6,090 bases of DNA, taken from the NCBI GenBank assembly GCA_944326625.1, contig CALVER010000096.1:1-6090 (forward strand), written 5' to 3'. The first letter of the stretch is position 1, and every line of letters starts with the position of its first letter. Below are positions 1-4,971 of this stretch, in pieces. The notes beneath the pieces were generated by a model that did not search any database, was not told the origin of the DNA, and was given only the letters and a program-made list of their open reading frames with translations. A program made the translations under genes and the position numbers. This stretch comes from Candidatus Gastranaerophilales bacterium. GTDB lineage: Bacteria > Cyanobacteriota > Vampirovibrionia > Gastranaerophilales > Gastranaerophilaceae.

Positions 1-84
1 ACAGATATTTATCCTGTAATTTTCCACGGTCAAACAGTAGAACCTGCAACAGATGCAGCAAGAGCAGTATTATTCGGTAAGTAA
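1..84 (+). CDS. Prepilin-like protein, C-terminal fragment (5' end outside window)
   Basis: Only the last 27 codons and the TAA stop are present; the gene enters from the left. The peptide contains DIYPV followed by QTVEPATDAARAVLFGK, which matches the C-terminus of the complete prepilin at 5313-6074. This is therefore the end of a paralogous type IV pilin / type II secretion pseudopilin, whose product would be processed by prepilin peptidase and assembled into a surface or periplasmic filament. The N-terminal cleavage motif cannot be seen here; identification rests wholly on the paralogue. The last 54 coding bases are identical between the two genes while the codons just upstream differ, which suggests recent duplication or gene conversion. 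A strong terminator lies 21 bases after the stop. Confidence 0.85.
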   Translation, partial: TDIYPVIFHGQTVEPATDAARAVLFGK

Positions 85-86
85 TT
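31..86 (+). repeat. Direct repeat copy 1 (3' end of prepilin gene)
   Basis: These 56 bases are identical to 6021-6076. They cover the last 17 codons, the stop codon and two bases beyond. Identity at every third codon position means the match is conserved as DNA and not only as protein. Upstream of base 31 the two genes diverge. Confidence 0.9.
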
Positions 87-105
87 TATTGAATAAAATA
101 TTTGG

Positions 106-132
106 AAAAAGGGCGCGAAAGCGCCCTTTTTT
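106..132 (+). terminator. Intrinsic terminator of the upstream prepilin gene
   Basis: A perfect 6-bp GC stem (GGGCGC 111-116 with GCGCCC 121-126) is closed by a GAAA tetraloop, flanked by AAAAA upstream and TTTTTT downstream. The symmetric A/T flanks mean it could also stop leftward transcription, although no leftward gene ends here. It separates the prepilin transcript from uvrC. Confidence 0.95.
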
Positions 133-181
133 CGTACACTTTTTTCTATAAGAATATATCTCCATTAACTGTTTATCCGTA

Positions 182-190
182 TGCTATAAT
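182..190 (+). promoter_or_regulatory. Extended -10 promoter of uvrC
   Basis: TGC followed by a perfect TATAAT (185-190) forms an extended -10 element. No good -35 is seen at 16-18 bp spacing, as is common for extended -10 promoters. The predicted transcription start, about 7 bases after the -10, falls within a base or two of the uvrC ATG at 199, so the transcript would be leaderless. Confidence 0.7.
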
Positions 191-198
191 ATAATTAA

Positions 199-1857
199 AT
201 GAATGAGAGATTAAAAGAAAGCTTAAAATTATTACCTTCATTACCCGGTTGTTATATCTATTACAACAAGGATAATGAAATAATTTACGTAGGCAAAGCC
301 AAAATTCTTAAACGCCGTGTGAAAAGTTATTTTAACAAAAAACACGACAGTGTTAAAGTTCAAGTGCTTGTGTCTCAGATTGACCACCTTGAATATATAA
401 TCACAAACACAGAAGTTGAAGCTTTGATTTTGGAAAGCCATTTAATCAAAAAACACAAGCCCCGCTATAATATTCTTTTAAAAGATGACAAAAAATATCC
501 GTATTTTCTTGTGACGGATGAAGATTTTCCGAGGATTTCAATTGTCCGCAAAAAAAATCTTAACCCTGAAAAAGGCCGCTATTACGGCCCTTATACAGAC
601 ATACGCGCAATGCATTCAACGCTTGACTTTTTGAAAAAAATTTTCCCGTTAAAGCAATGCCGTACCCCGAAATTCAAAGACCGTCCGTGTCTTTACTATC
701 AAATAGGACGCTGCCTTGCGCCATGCCAGAATAAAGTTACAAGCGAAGAATACAAAGCCGTTGTACATCAGGCAGAATTATTTTTATCCGGAAAACAGTC
801 AGAATTGATGAAACAATTAATGGAACAAATCCAAAAATATTCCGACAGCCTGCAATTTGAAAAAGCCGCGCGTCTCCGCGACAGTTACCTCGACTTGAAA
901 AAAACACTTGAAAAGCAAAAAGTTGTATATGAAAATACCCGCCTTAACGAAGATGTAATTTCTCTTGCGGCAGATGACGGAATTTTTGCAATTGTAATTT
1001 TAATGGTTCGTGAAGGCAGACTAATTGATAAAAAAGACTTTGTCTATGATGTGGAAGAAGAAGACCGCACGGAATTTTTTGCAACATTTTTTAAAGAATA
1101 TTACAGCACCCTGACTCTCGGGTATCCTGACAAAATTGTTTCAAACGAATTGGAAGCCGTGGGTGAAAAAGCACTTTATGAAGAATGGCTTGAGATTTTG
1201 GCGCAAAAGAAAGTTAAAATAAGTTACGGTAAATCCGCTCAAGGAAAAGAACTGCAAATGCTTGCGGATAAAAATGCAAATGTCGTTCTCCAAAACGCTA
1301 AAATAACAAAAATGGCAAAAATTCGGGATGATTTTAACGAAATCGGTTCATATCTTGCTGAAAAATTACATCTCAAAAACTTTCCGCATCGTATGGAATG
1401 CTACGATATTTCGCATATTCAGGGAACAAATACCGTGGCCTCAATGGTAACCTTTATAAACGGAGTTAAGAAAAAATCCGAATACAGAAAATTTAAGGTC
1501 AATTCAACCGAAGGCAAGCCGGATGATTTTCTTTCAATGAAAGAGGTTCTAACCCGCCGGCTTACTCATCTTGGCGAAGAAAAATGGGAAAAACCCGATT
1601 TGATTATAATTGACGGCGGCAAAGGACAATTATCAAGCGTCATGGAGATTATCAAGGAGCTGGGTGTAACCGGAATTGATGTTGTCAGTCTTGCAAAACG
1701 TAATGAGGAAGTATTTTTACCAGGGAAATCAAAACCCGTAATTCTGCCGCGTAATTCCAGCGCATTATTCCTATTCCAGAGAATAAGGGATGAAGCGCAC
1801 AGGTTCGCTATAACATACCATAGACAGCTCCGTGCAAAAACAATGAAAAATCAGTAA
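199..1857 (+). CDS. uvrC: Excinuclease ABC subunit C (UvrC), lacking the C-terminal HhH domain
   Basis: UvrC makes both incisions beside a DNA lesion in nucleotide excision repair after UvrA/UvrB loading. The 552-residue product has an N-terminal GIY-YIG nuclease (about 13-95) with the expected catalytic residues Y30, R40 and E79. A four-cysteine cluster (C154, C164, C172, C176) matches the Fe-S cysteines of E. coli UvrC. A UVR UvrB-binding helix spans about 202-238. The RNase H-like nuclease shows D403 (YDISH), D472 (IDGGKGQ) and H534 (DEAHRFA). The protein stops 18 residues after this histidine, at HRQLRAKTMKNQ, so the usual (HhH)2 DNA-binding domain of about 55 residues is absent. The next bases in any forward frame do not encode a PGIG-type motif, so this is not a simple frameshift. 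The start is fixed by family alignment (NERLKESLKLLP). There is no Shine-Dalgarno sequence. Its stop abuts the stop of the convergent gene. Confidence 0.97.
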   Translation: MNERLKESLKLLPSLPGCYIYYNKDNEIIYVGKAKILKRRVKSYFNKKHDSVKVQVLVSQIDHLEYIITNTEVEALILESHLIKKHKPRYNILLKDDKKYPYFLVTDEDFPRISIVRKKNLNPEKGRYYGPYTDIRAMHSTLDFLKKIFPLKQCRTPKFKDRPCLYYQIGRCLAPCQNKVTSEEYKAVVHQAELFLSGKQSELMKQLMEQIQKYSDSLQFEKAARLRDSYLDLKKTLEKQKVVYENTRLNEDVISLAADDGIFAIVILMVREGRLIDKKDFVYDVEEEDRTEFFATFFKEYYSTLTLGYPDKIVSNELEAVGEKALYEEWLEILAQKKVKISYGKSAQGKELQMLADKNANVVLQNAKITKMAKIRDDFNEIGSYLAEKLHLKNFPHRMECYDISHIQGTNTVASMVTFINGVKKKSEYRKFKVNSTEGKPDDFLSMKEVLTRRLTHLGEEKWEKPDLIIIDGGKGQLSSVMEIIKELGVTGIDVVSLAKRNEEVFLPGKSKPVILPRNSSALFLFQRIRDEAHRFAITYHRQLRAKTMKNQ

Positions 1858-2196
1858 TTATTCCGCCCCTTGAGCTTTACCGATCTGTCTTTCGGCACGT
1901 CTGTATGCTTCTATAAGCTCCTGCTTATTGGAACCTCTGTCTATCCAGCGGTAAACATATTTTTCATCCGGCCCTAATCCTCCTGACAATTTTTCTCCTG
2001 TCAGCAAATTGAATGTAGCTTCCGACATACCGATCGTGATTATAAACTGAGGAACTTTGGTTATTCTCGGGTCTGCAACCACAATTTTTAAATTGTTATA
2101 CCGGTATTGTTTCATGCCGGTTATATTGTGTGCATCCATATTCTCTGTTATAAATTCTTTTAATGAAGCGGATAATTCGTTTAATGTTCTTGCCAT
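1858..2196 (-). CDS. Conserved-looking hypothetical protein, last gene of the motor operon
   Basis: I do not recognise this 112-residue protein. It has no signal peptide or membrane segment and looks soluble and cytoplasmic. An N-terminal helix-like stretch (about 1-22) is followed by an alternating hydrophobic core (LKIVVADPRI, PQFIITIGMSEATFNLLTG), a Gly-rich turn (SGGLGPDEKYVYRWIDRG, about 71-88) and a charged C-terminal helix (KQELIEAYRRAERQ). The ATG is supported by AGGA seven bases upstream. It is the distal gene of the leftward operon beginning with the ZorA-like gene, 16 bases after the small upstream ORF, so it may act with the membrane motor as an effector, regulator or assembly factor; this is guilt by association only. 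No terminator follows, and its TAA lies directly against the uvrC TAA. Confidence 0.85.
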   Translation of the reverse strand: MARTLNELSASLKEFITENMDAHNITGMKQYRYNNLKIVVADPRITKVPQFIITIGMSEATFNLLTGEKLSGGLGPDEKYVYRWIDRGSNKQELIEAYRRAERQIGKAQGAE

Positions 2197-2212
2197 ATCT
2201 TAATCCTAATTA

Positions 2213-2347
2213 TTATTGGAGCGGGAATTCTGCCGTCGCTGTTAACAAATTTTCCGATAGTGTAATTACGGGCATTATAAAAATTTCACTCGGAATTCTG
2301 CCGGTAAAATTTACAATATTTATGGTTTCAAAGCTTTCATTTATCAT
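2213..2347 (-). CDS. Possible small ORF (44 aa) inside the motor operon
   Basis: An ATG-initiated frame of 44 codons plus TAA fills the gap between the ZorB-like gene and the 112-residue gene. It begins one base after the ZorB-like stop (TAA-T-ATG), an arrangement typical of translational coupling, with a weak CGGA eight bases upstream. It ends 16 bases before the next gene, leaving just room for that gene's ribosome site. If it is not real, this operon has a lone 150-base gap among junctions of 10 and 16 bases. The peptide (MINESFETINIVNF at its start, ENLLTATAEFPLQ at its end) has no membrane helix and no known domain. By eye its middle weakly resembles residues 35-65 of the downstream protein. 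Against it: short length, weak ribosome site, and a 12-base DNA repeat inside it that is not in register with the codons. Confidence 0.5.
   Translation of the reverse strand: MINESFETINIVNFTGRIPSEIFIMPVITLSENLLTATAEFPLQ
2224..2235. repeat. 12-base direct repeat, copy 1
   Basis: GGAATTCTGCCG occurs here and again at 2292-2303, 68 bases apart. The offset is not a multiple of three, so the two copies encode different residues on the coding strand (AEFP and GRIP). The match is therefore at the DNA or RNA level. Confidence 0.6.
2292..2303. repeat. 12-base direct repeat, copy 2
   Basis: Exact second copy of GGAATTCTGCCG; see 2224-2235. It lies within the possible 44-residue ORF between the ZorB-like gene and the distal operon gene. 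Confidence 0.6.
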
Positions 2348-2348
2348 A

Positions 2349-3035
2349 TTAAAATCCGAGTGCCTCTGAAATATCCCAGCGTTTTACAGTCAGCTTAAGC
2401 TCTACACGTCTGCTTTTATCAAAGTCTTCAGTGCCGTCGCTTTTCAAAATTGGTTCGGTAAAACTTTTGCCCTCTACAATAAGTCGGTTTCTTAATTGTT
2501 CACTGTATGCTTTATTGTAATTTGTTCTAAACATATATTCGGCAACGGAATTTGCACGCTTAAGGCTTAATTCCATATTTTTAGCGAATTGTTCATCTTT
2601 TGTTTTTAATCCGGCAAAAGATTGTGAGTCAGTGTGGCCTTGGATAACAATATTATTAATTCCTTCTACCAACTCGGGTTTTGAAAATATTGTATCAACA
2701 TAAATCGGGATAAGTTTATCAAGGTATTGTTTTCCTCTCGGGGAAAGATTCCAGCTGTTAACCTCAAATAATTCCAGATCGGAAATTTTTATATCACCGG
2801 TCATTTCGTCAATTTCGGCCTTTATATTTTCTTTTTCAAGTTTTTCGGTCAATTCCTGAGAAGCTTTAATCTGTTCTTGCTTTTGCTGGACGGTATCCTG
2901 AGTAAAACCTGTCATGGCAAGAATAAACAATGTCATGAAGATAATTGCCAAACCTAACATAAGGTCGGCCATTGTCGTCCAGAATATATTATCTGCCCCC
3001 TCGGGCGCTTTACCTTTTTTTGCTAAAATTGCCAT
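2349..3035 (-). CDS. ZorB/MotB-like stator protein with OmpA domain
   Basis: This 228-residue protein should be the peptidoglycan-anchoring half of an ion-driven inner-membrane motor. One membrane helix (about 22-43) follows a short cytoplasmic tail and carries the motif FWTTMADLM, with D24 placed like the proton-binding aspartate of MotB and ZorB. A polar, coiled-coil-like linker (about 47-75) leads to a C-terminal OmpA/MotB domain: IVIQGHTDSQ (129-138), NMELSLKRANSVAEYM (153-168) and KSRRVELKLTV (207-217), with D136 and R209/R210 as likely peptidoglycan contacts. The FW..MADLM and SRRVEL signatures recall ZorB of Zorya anti-phage systems more than flagellar MotB or ExbD. AGGG lies six bases before the ATG and overlaps the stop region of the preceding ZorA-like gene (10-base gap), so the two are cotranscribed and probably form a complex. 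No effector gene of a known Zorya type is in the window. Confidence 0.88.
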   Translation of the reverse strand: MAILAKKGKAPEGADNIFWTTMADLMLGLAIIFMTLFILAMTGFTQDTVQQKQEQIKASQELTEKLEKENIKAEIDEMTGDIKISDLELFEVNSWNLSPRGKQYLDKLIPIYVDTIFSKPELVEGINNIVIQGHTDSQSFAGLKTKDEQFAKNMELSLKRANSVAEYMFRTNYNKAYSEQLRNRLIVEGKSFTEPILKSDGTEDFDKSRRVELKLTVKRWDISEALGF

Positions 3036-3045
3036 TTATTACCCT

Positions 3046-3954
3046 TTAAAATAATTCGTCAACAGAATCGGAACCGCCGCTTGCTTTGGCGTTTTCCTTA
3101 AGCTGTTTGTTCATTTGGTTTATACCGAAAATTAAGTTTTCCAAATAAGGTACCAAATTGCTTGCAATACCGGCATTTAAAGCTGTTTTGAAATGATTAG
3201 GCATTGCAACAATCAAATTTGATACTGAATTGTTTTGAATTTTTGTTTCTCTTAAAAGTTCAAACAAGAATTTTTCAGAAGAAATATTATCAAACAAATG
3301 CGCAATAAGATCCTGCACTTTTGCGAGCGGTTTTGCGCACATTTGACCGTACATAAGTTTTTCAATTATCAAAAATATCAGTGAAGAACCTACCGCGATA
3401 ACTGATACCAACGCTGCGACCTGCATGCTGCTCATCAAGCCCGCAACTGATGCAATTGTTCTTTCCTGAGTTGAAAAGTCGATTTTACCGAACGCGATTG
3501 CGATGTTTAAGAATGTAAATAACGGACCGAAACCTGTAAGGATTGTCGGTATTGTTCCTAATAATTTAGCGTTATATTTTGATGTTACAAGAGATTCCTC
3601 ATTAAAAAAGTACAGAGGATCCACTGTTGTTTGAATGTTTTGAACCGTAGATGAAACCTCCTGATATGTTAAATCGTCATCTTCGCCTTTTAATGCAACG
3701 GATTCAGAAAATATCAAAGTGTTTTTAAATTCCAACCATGCCGCTGAAACATAAGGGTTTACGCTCATCCATTCGTCTATCTCTTTAAATCTGAAATTTA
3801 AGTCATTTTTATTAAAATTAACTAAAAAGTTAAGAAAAAATATCAAATGTTTATGAACAAATAGATATTTTTTTACGCAAAAAATGATAGATGTTAAGAA
3901 CGTAAATATAACTATTAAAATCGGAATATCCGTAAAAATATGCATTAAGTTCAT
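3046..3954 (-). CDS. ZorA/MotA/TolQ/ExbB-family proton-channel protein
   Basis: This 302-residue protein is the likely channel-forming partner of the adjacent ZorB/MotB-like protein. Three membrane helices are visible: about 10-27, 132-156 (TIPTILTGFGPLFTFLNIAIAF) and 176-199 (MQVAALVSVIAVGSSLIFLIIEK). The cytoplasmic segment between the first two contains FFNEESL just before the PTILTGFGPLFTFL helix, an arrangement I associate with ZorA-type proteins. Three helices fit ExbB/TolQ/ZorA and not four-helix MotA. Only about 100 residues follow the last helix, so the very long cytoplasmic tail of classical ZorA is missing. The start at 3954 (MNLMHIFTD) is preferred over an in-frame ATG 33 bases upstream. 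AAAGGAGA sits seven bases before it, and the upstream ATG would lie within the promoter, ahead of the predicted transcript start. It is the first gene of the operon. Confidence 0.88.
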   Translation of the reverse strand: MNLMHIFTDIPILIVIFTFLTSIIFCVKKYLFVHKHLIFFLNFLVNFNKNDLNFRFKEIDEWMSVNPYVSAAWLEFKNTLIFSESVALKGEDDDLTYQEVSSTVQNIQTTVDPLYFFNEESLVTSKYNAKLLGTIPTILTGFGPLFTFLNIAIAFGKIDFSTQERTIASVAGLMSSMQVAALVSVIAVGSSLIFLIIEKLMYGQMCAKPLAKVQDLIAHLFDNISSEKFLFELLRETKIQNNSVSNLIVAMPNHFKTALNAGIASNLVPYLENLIFGINQMNKQLKENAKASGGSDSVDELF

Positions 3955-3961
3955 AAAAACT

Positions 3962-3969
3962 TCTCCTTT
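3962..3969 (-). promoter_or_regulatory. Strong Shine-Dalgarno that sets the ZorA-like start
   Basis: On the minus strand AAAGGAGA lies seven bases ahead of the ATG at 3954. It identifies that ATG as the start and excludes the longer in-frame ATG at 3987, which overlaps the -10/-35 spacer and would not be on the transcript. Confidence 0.85.
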
Positions 3970-3975
3970 AGCAGG

Positions 3976-4004
3976 ATTATAACACACAACATGTAATGTG
4001 GCAA
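3976..4004 (-). promoter_or_regulatory. Promoter of the ZorAB-like operon
   Basis: Reading leftward: TTGCCA (4004-3999, five of six matches to TTGACA), a 17-base spacer, then TATAAT (3981-3976) preceded by TGT, which makes an extended -10. The predicted transcript start gives a leader of only about 15 bases, containing the Shine-Dalgarno. The promoter is back to back with the rightward promoter of the 99-residue gene; the two -35 boxes are three bases apart. Confidence 0.85.
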
Positions 4005-4007
4005 ATC

Positions 4008-4036
4008 ATAACAAAATTAGCAAATACTACTATAAT
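4008..4036 (+). promoter_or_regulatory. Promoter of the 99-residue gene
   Basis: ATAACA (4008-4013, four of six matches) is followed after 17 bases by a perfect TATAAT (4031-4036). The leader to the ATG at 4107 would be about 64 bases. Its -35 box nearly touches that of the divergent operon promoter, so the two may compete for RNA polymerase or share an operator. Confidence 0.65.
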
Positions 4037-4106
4037 AATTTATACCTTTCGGCGATTATTTCCTGAATAAATCCATTTACAATTCAAATATAACAGGAGA
4101 TGTATT

Positions 4107-4406
4107 ATGCTTATGGAAAACAGTTGCGGCAAATACAACCGACTGGAGATGAAAAATGTTGATAAAAATATCATCGGTTGGCTTGAAGATATTATCGAAG
4201 AAAACAACAGCCGCATTGAAAGAAAAGAATGGAAAAGTAAATATAACAGTTATGTTGTGTATGATTACGAACCATTTTGCACGGACGGGTTTGAAATTAA
4301 CCTTGTCATAACGTCATACGATGCAGCTTATTTAAATTTTATAAAATATCTTTATGATGAAAAAATAAACACCATTGAGTATTTGAATAACTGCATAAAC
4401 GTTTAG
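4107..4406 (+). CDS. Hypothetical acidic small protein, divergent from the motor operon
   Basis: I do not recognise this 99-residue protein. It is acidic, with no signal peptide and no membrane helix, and is rich in Asn, Tyr, Glu and Lys. Visible segments are a likely helix VDKNIIGWLEDIIEENNSRIERKEW (about 18-42), a beta-like stretch YNSYVVYDYEPFCTDGFEINLVITSY (about 46-71) and a C-terminal helix ending in NCINV. The start is well supported: AGGAGA lies six bases upstream of the ATG at 4107, whereas the next ATG (codon 3) would be too far away. It has its own promoter and terminator, so it is a single-gene unit. Head-to-head placement with the ZorAB-like operon leaves open that it regulates or complements it, but nothing in the protein, such as a helix-turn-helix, shows this. 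Confidence 0.85.
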   Translation: MLMENSCGKYNRLEMKNVDKNIIGWLEDIIEENNSRIERKEWKSKYNSYVVYDYEPFCTDGFEINLVITSYDAAYLNFIKYLYDEKINTIEYLNNCINV

Positions 4407-4429
4407 AGGGGTTTTTTAACCCCTCTAAA
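4402..4429. terminator. Shared hairpin terminator between convergent genes
   Basis: A perfect 10-bp stem, TTTAGAGGGG (4402-4411) with CCCCTCTAAA (4420-4429), encloses an 8-base loop. The TAG stop of the rightward 99-residue gene lies inside the left arm, and the TAA of the leftward zinc-ribbon gene starts on the next base. It most likely ends both transcripts, though neither side has a long T-run directly after the stem. Confidence 0.85.
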
Positions 4430-4705
4430 TTATTCTTCTGAAAGTTTAGAAAAACATTCTTTACAATAAACTTCTCTGCCTTCAATTGGTCTAAAAGGAA
4501 CCTGAGTTTGAGCGCCGCATTTTGAGCAGACAGCGTCATACATTTTTCGGTTTCTTCTGTTATTTTGTCTCCGTTTTTTTCTGCATTCAGGACATCTTTT
4601 TGGTTTGTTTACAAGACCTTTTTCCGCATAAAATTCCTGTTCGCCTGATGTAAAGATAAATTCTACTCCGCAATCTTCACAAACTAATTTTTCATCTTCG
4701 TACAT
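4430..4705 (-). CDS. Tandem zinc-ribbon protein (zf-trcl type)
   Basis: This 91-residue cytoplasmic protein has four CxxC knuckles in two pairs: C9/C12 with C38/C41, then C60/C63 with C81/C84, enough for two zinc sites. The first module (LVCEDCGVEFIFTSGEQEFYAEKG...KRCPECR) matches the probable zinc-ribbon family widespread in Chloroflexi, Cyanobacteria and Firmicutes. The second (CSKCG...VPFRP...VYCKECF) is the CxxC ribbon often fused behind it. A basic linker (KKRRQNNRRNRK, 43-54) could bind nucleic acid. No biochemical role is established that I can name; nucleic-acid or ribosome-associated function is inference. AGGAG stands seven bases before the ATG. It is transcribed alone from its own promoter and shares a terminator with the convergent gene. 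Confidence 0.93.
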   Translation of the reverse strand: MYEDEKLVCEDCGVEFIFTSGEQEFYAEKGLVNKPKRCPECRKKRRQNNRRNRKMYDAVCSKCGAQTQVPFRPIEGREVYCKECFSKLSEE

Positions 4706-4763
4706 GGTTTTTCTCCTGATTTGGTAATACTAAAAAGAAACCTTAATTCCTTTTATTCTTGTG

Positions 4764-4792
4764 ATTATACACTATTTTTTAAAATTATGCAA
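4764..4792 (-). promoter_or_regulatory. Promoter of the zinc-ribbon gene
   Basis: Reading leftward: TTGCAT (4792-4787), a 17-base spacer, and a perfect TATAAT (4769-4764). The leader to the ATG at 4705 is about 50 bases and carries the AGGAG ribosome site. Confidence 0.75.
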
Positions 4793-4802
4793 GGGGGGAC
4801 AG

Positions 4803-4856
4803 CTAAAACATTCTCCACGTACCGTAAGCCGGCACTTTCGTACTGACGAGTTTTAG
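4803..4856. repeat. Nested inverted repeat in the intergenic region
   Basis: Outer arms CTAAAAC (4803-4809) and GTTTTAG (4850-4856) are perfectly complementary. Inside, GTAC...GTAC (4819-4822, 4840-4843) can extend through G-C and AAG/CTT pairs around a CCGGCA loop, with one bulge and one mismatch. It lies upstream of the consensus promoter at 4938, so that promoter does not transcribe it. It could be a mobile-element end, an operator or a structured RNA from another promoter; the sequence does not decide. Confidence 0.45.
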
Positions 4857-4937
4857 GAATTTATTTACGTGTTTGTATCTAACATTTGTTATTACGAGGA
4901 GAATTCTGCAACAAAAGTAGGATTTTTTGTAAAAGTA

Positions 4938-4965
4938 TTGACAAAAAATGCAAAATAAATATAAT
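4938..4965 (+). promoter_or_regulatory. Perfect-consensus promoter of the G-tract small gene
   Basis: TTGACA (4938-4943) and TATAAT (4960-4965) are both exact matches to the housekeeping sigma consensus, 16 bases apart. The transcription start would fall at or next to the ATG at 4972, giving a leaderless or nearly leaderless transcript. It is the best promoter in the window and drives no standard gene, which supports the broken frame downstream being real. Confidence 0.85.
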
Positions 4966-4971
4966 AAAATC

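Noticed and set aside
241..441. Leftward frame inside uvrC
   Set aside because: Antisense shadow of the conserved GIY-YIG domain; Phe- and Val-rich with no start signal.
2163..2369. Rightward frame of 68 codons between the operon genes
   Set aside because: It runs antisense through the operon junction and overlaps coding sequence at both ends. It has no ribosome site, and the leftward frame here fits the operon better.
3955..3987. N-terminal extension of the ZorA-like protein to the ATG at 3987
   Set aside because: The extension covers the -10 box and predicted transcript start. The strong AAAGGAGA points to the ATG at 3954.
4339..4539. Leftward frame spanning the shared terminator
   Set aside because: It overlaps both the 99-residue gene and the zinc-ribbon gene and runs through the hairpin, so it is a shadow.
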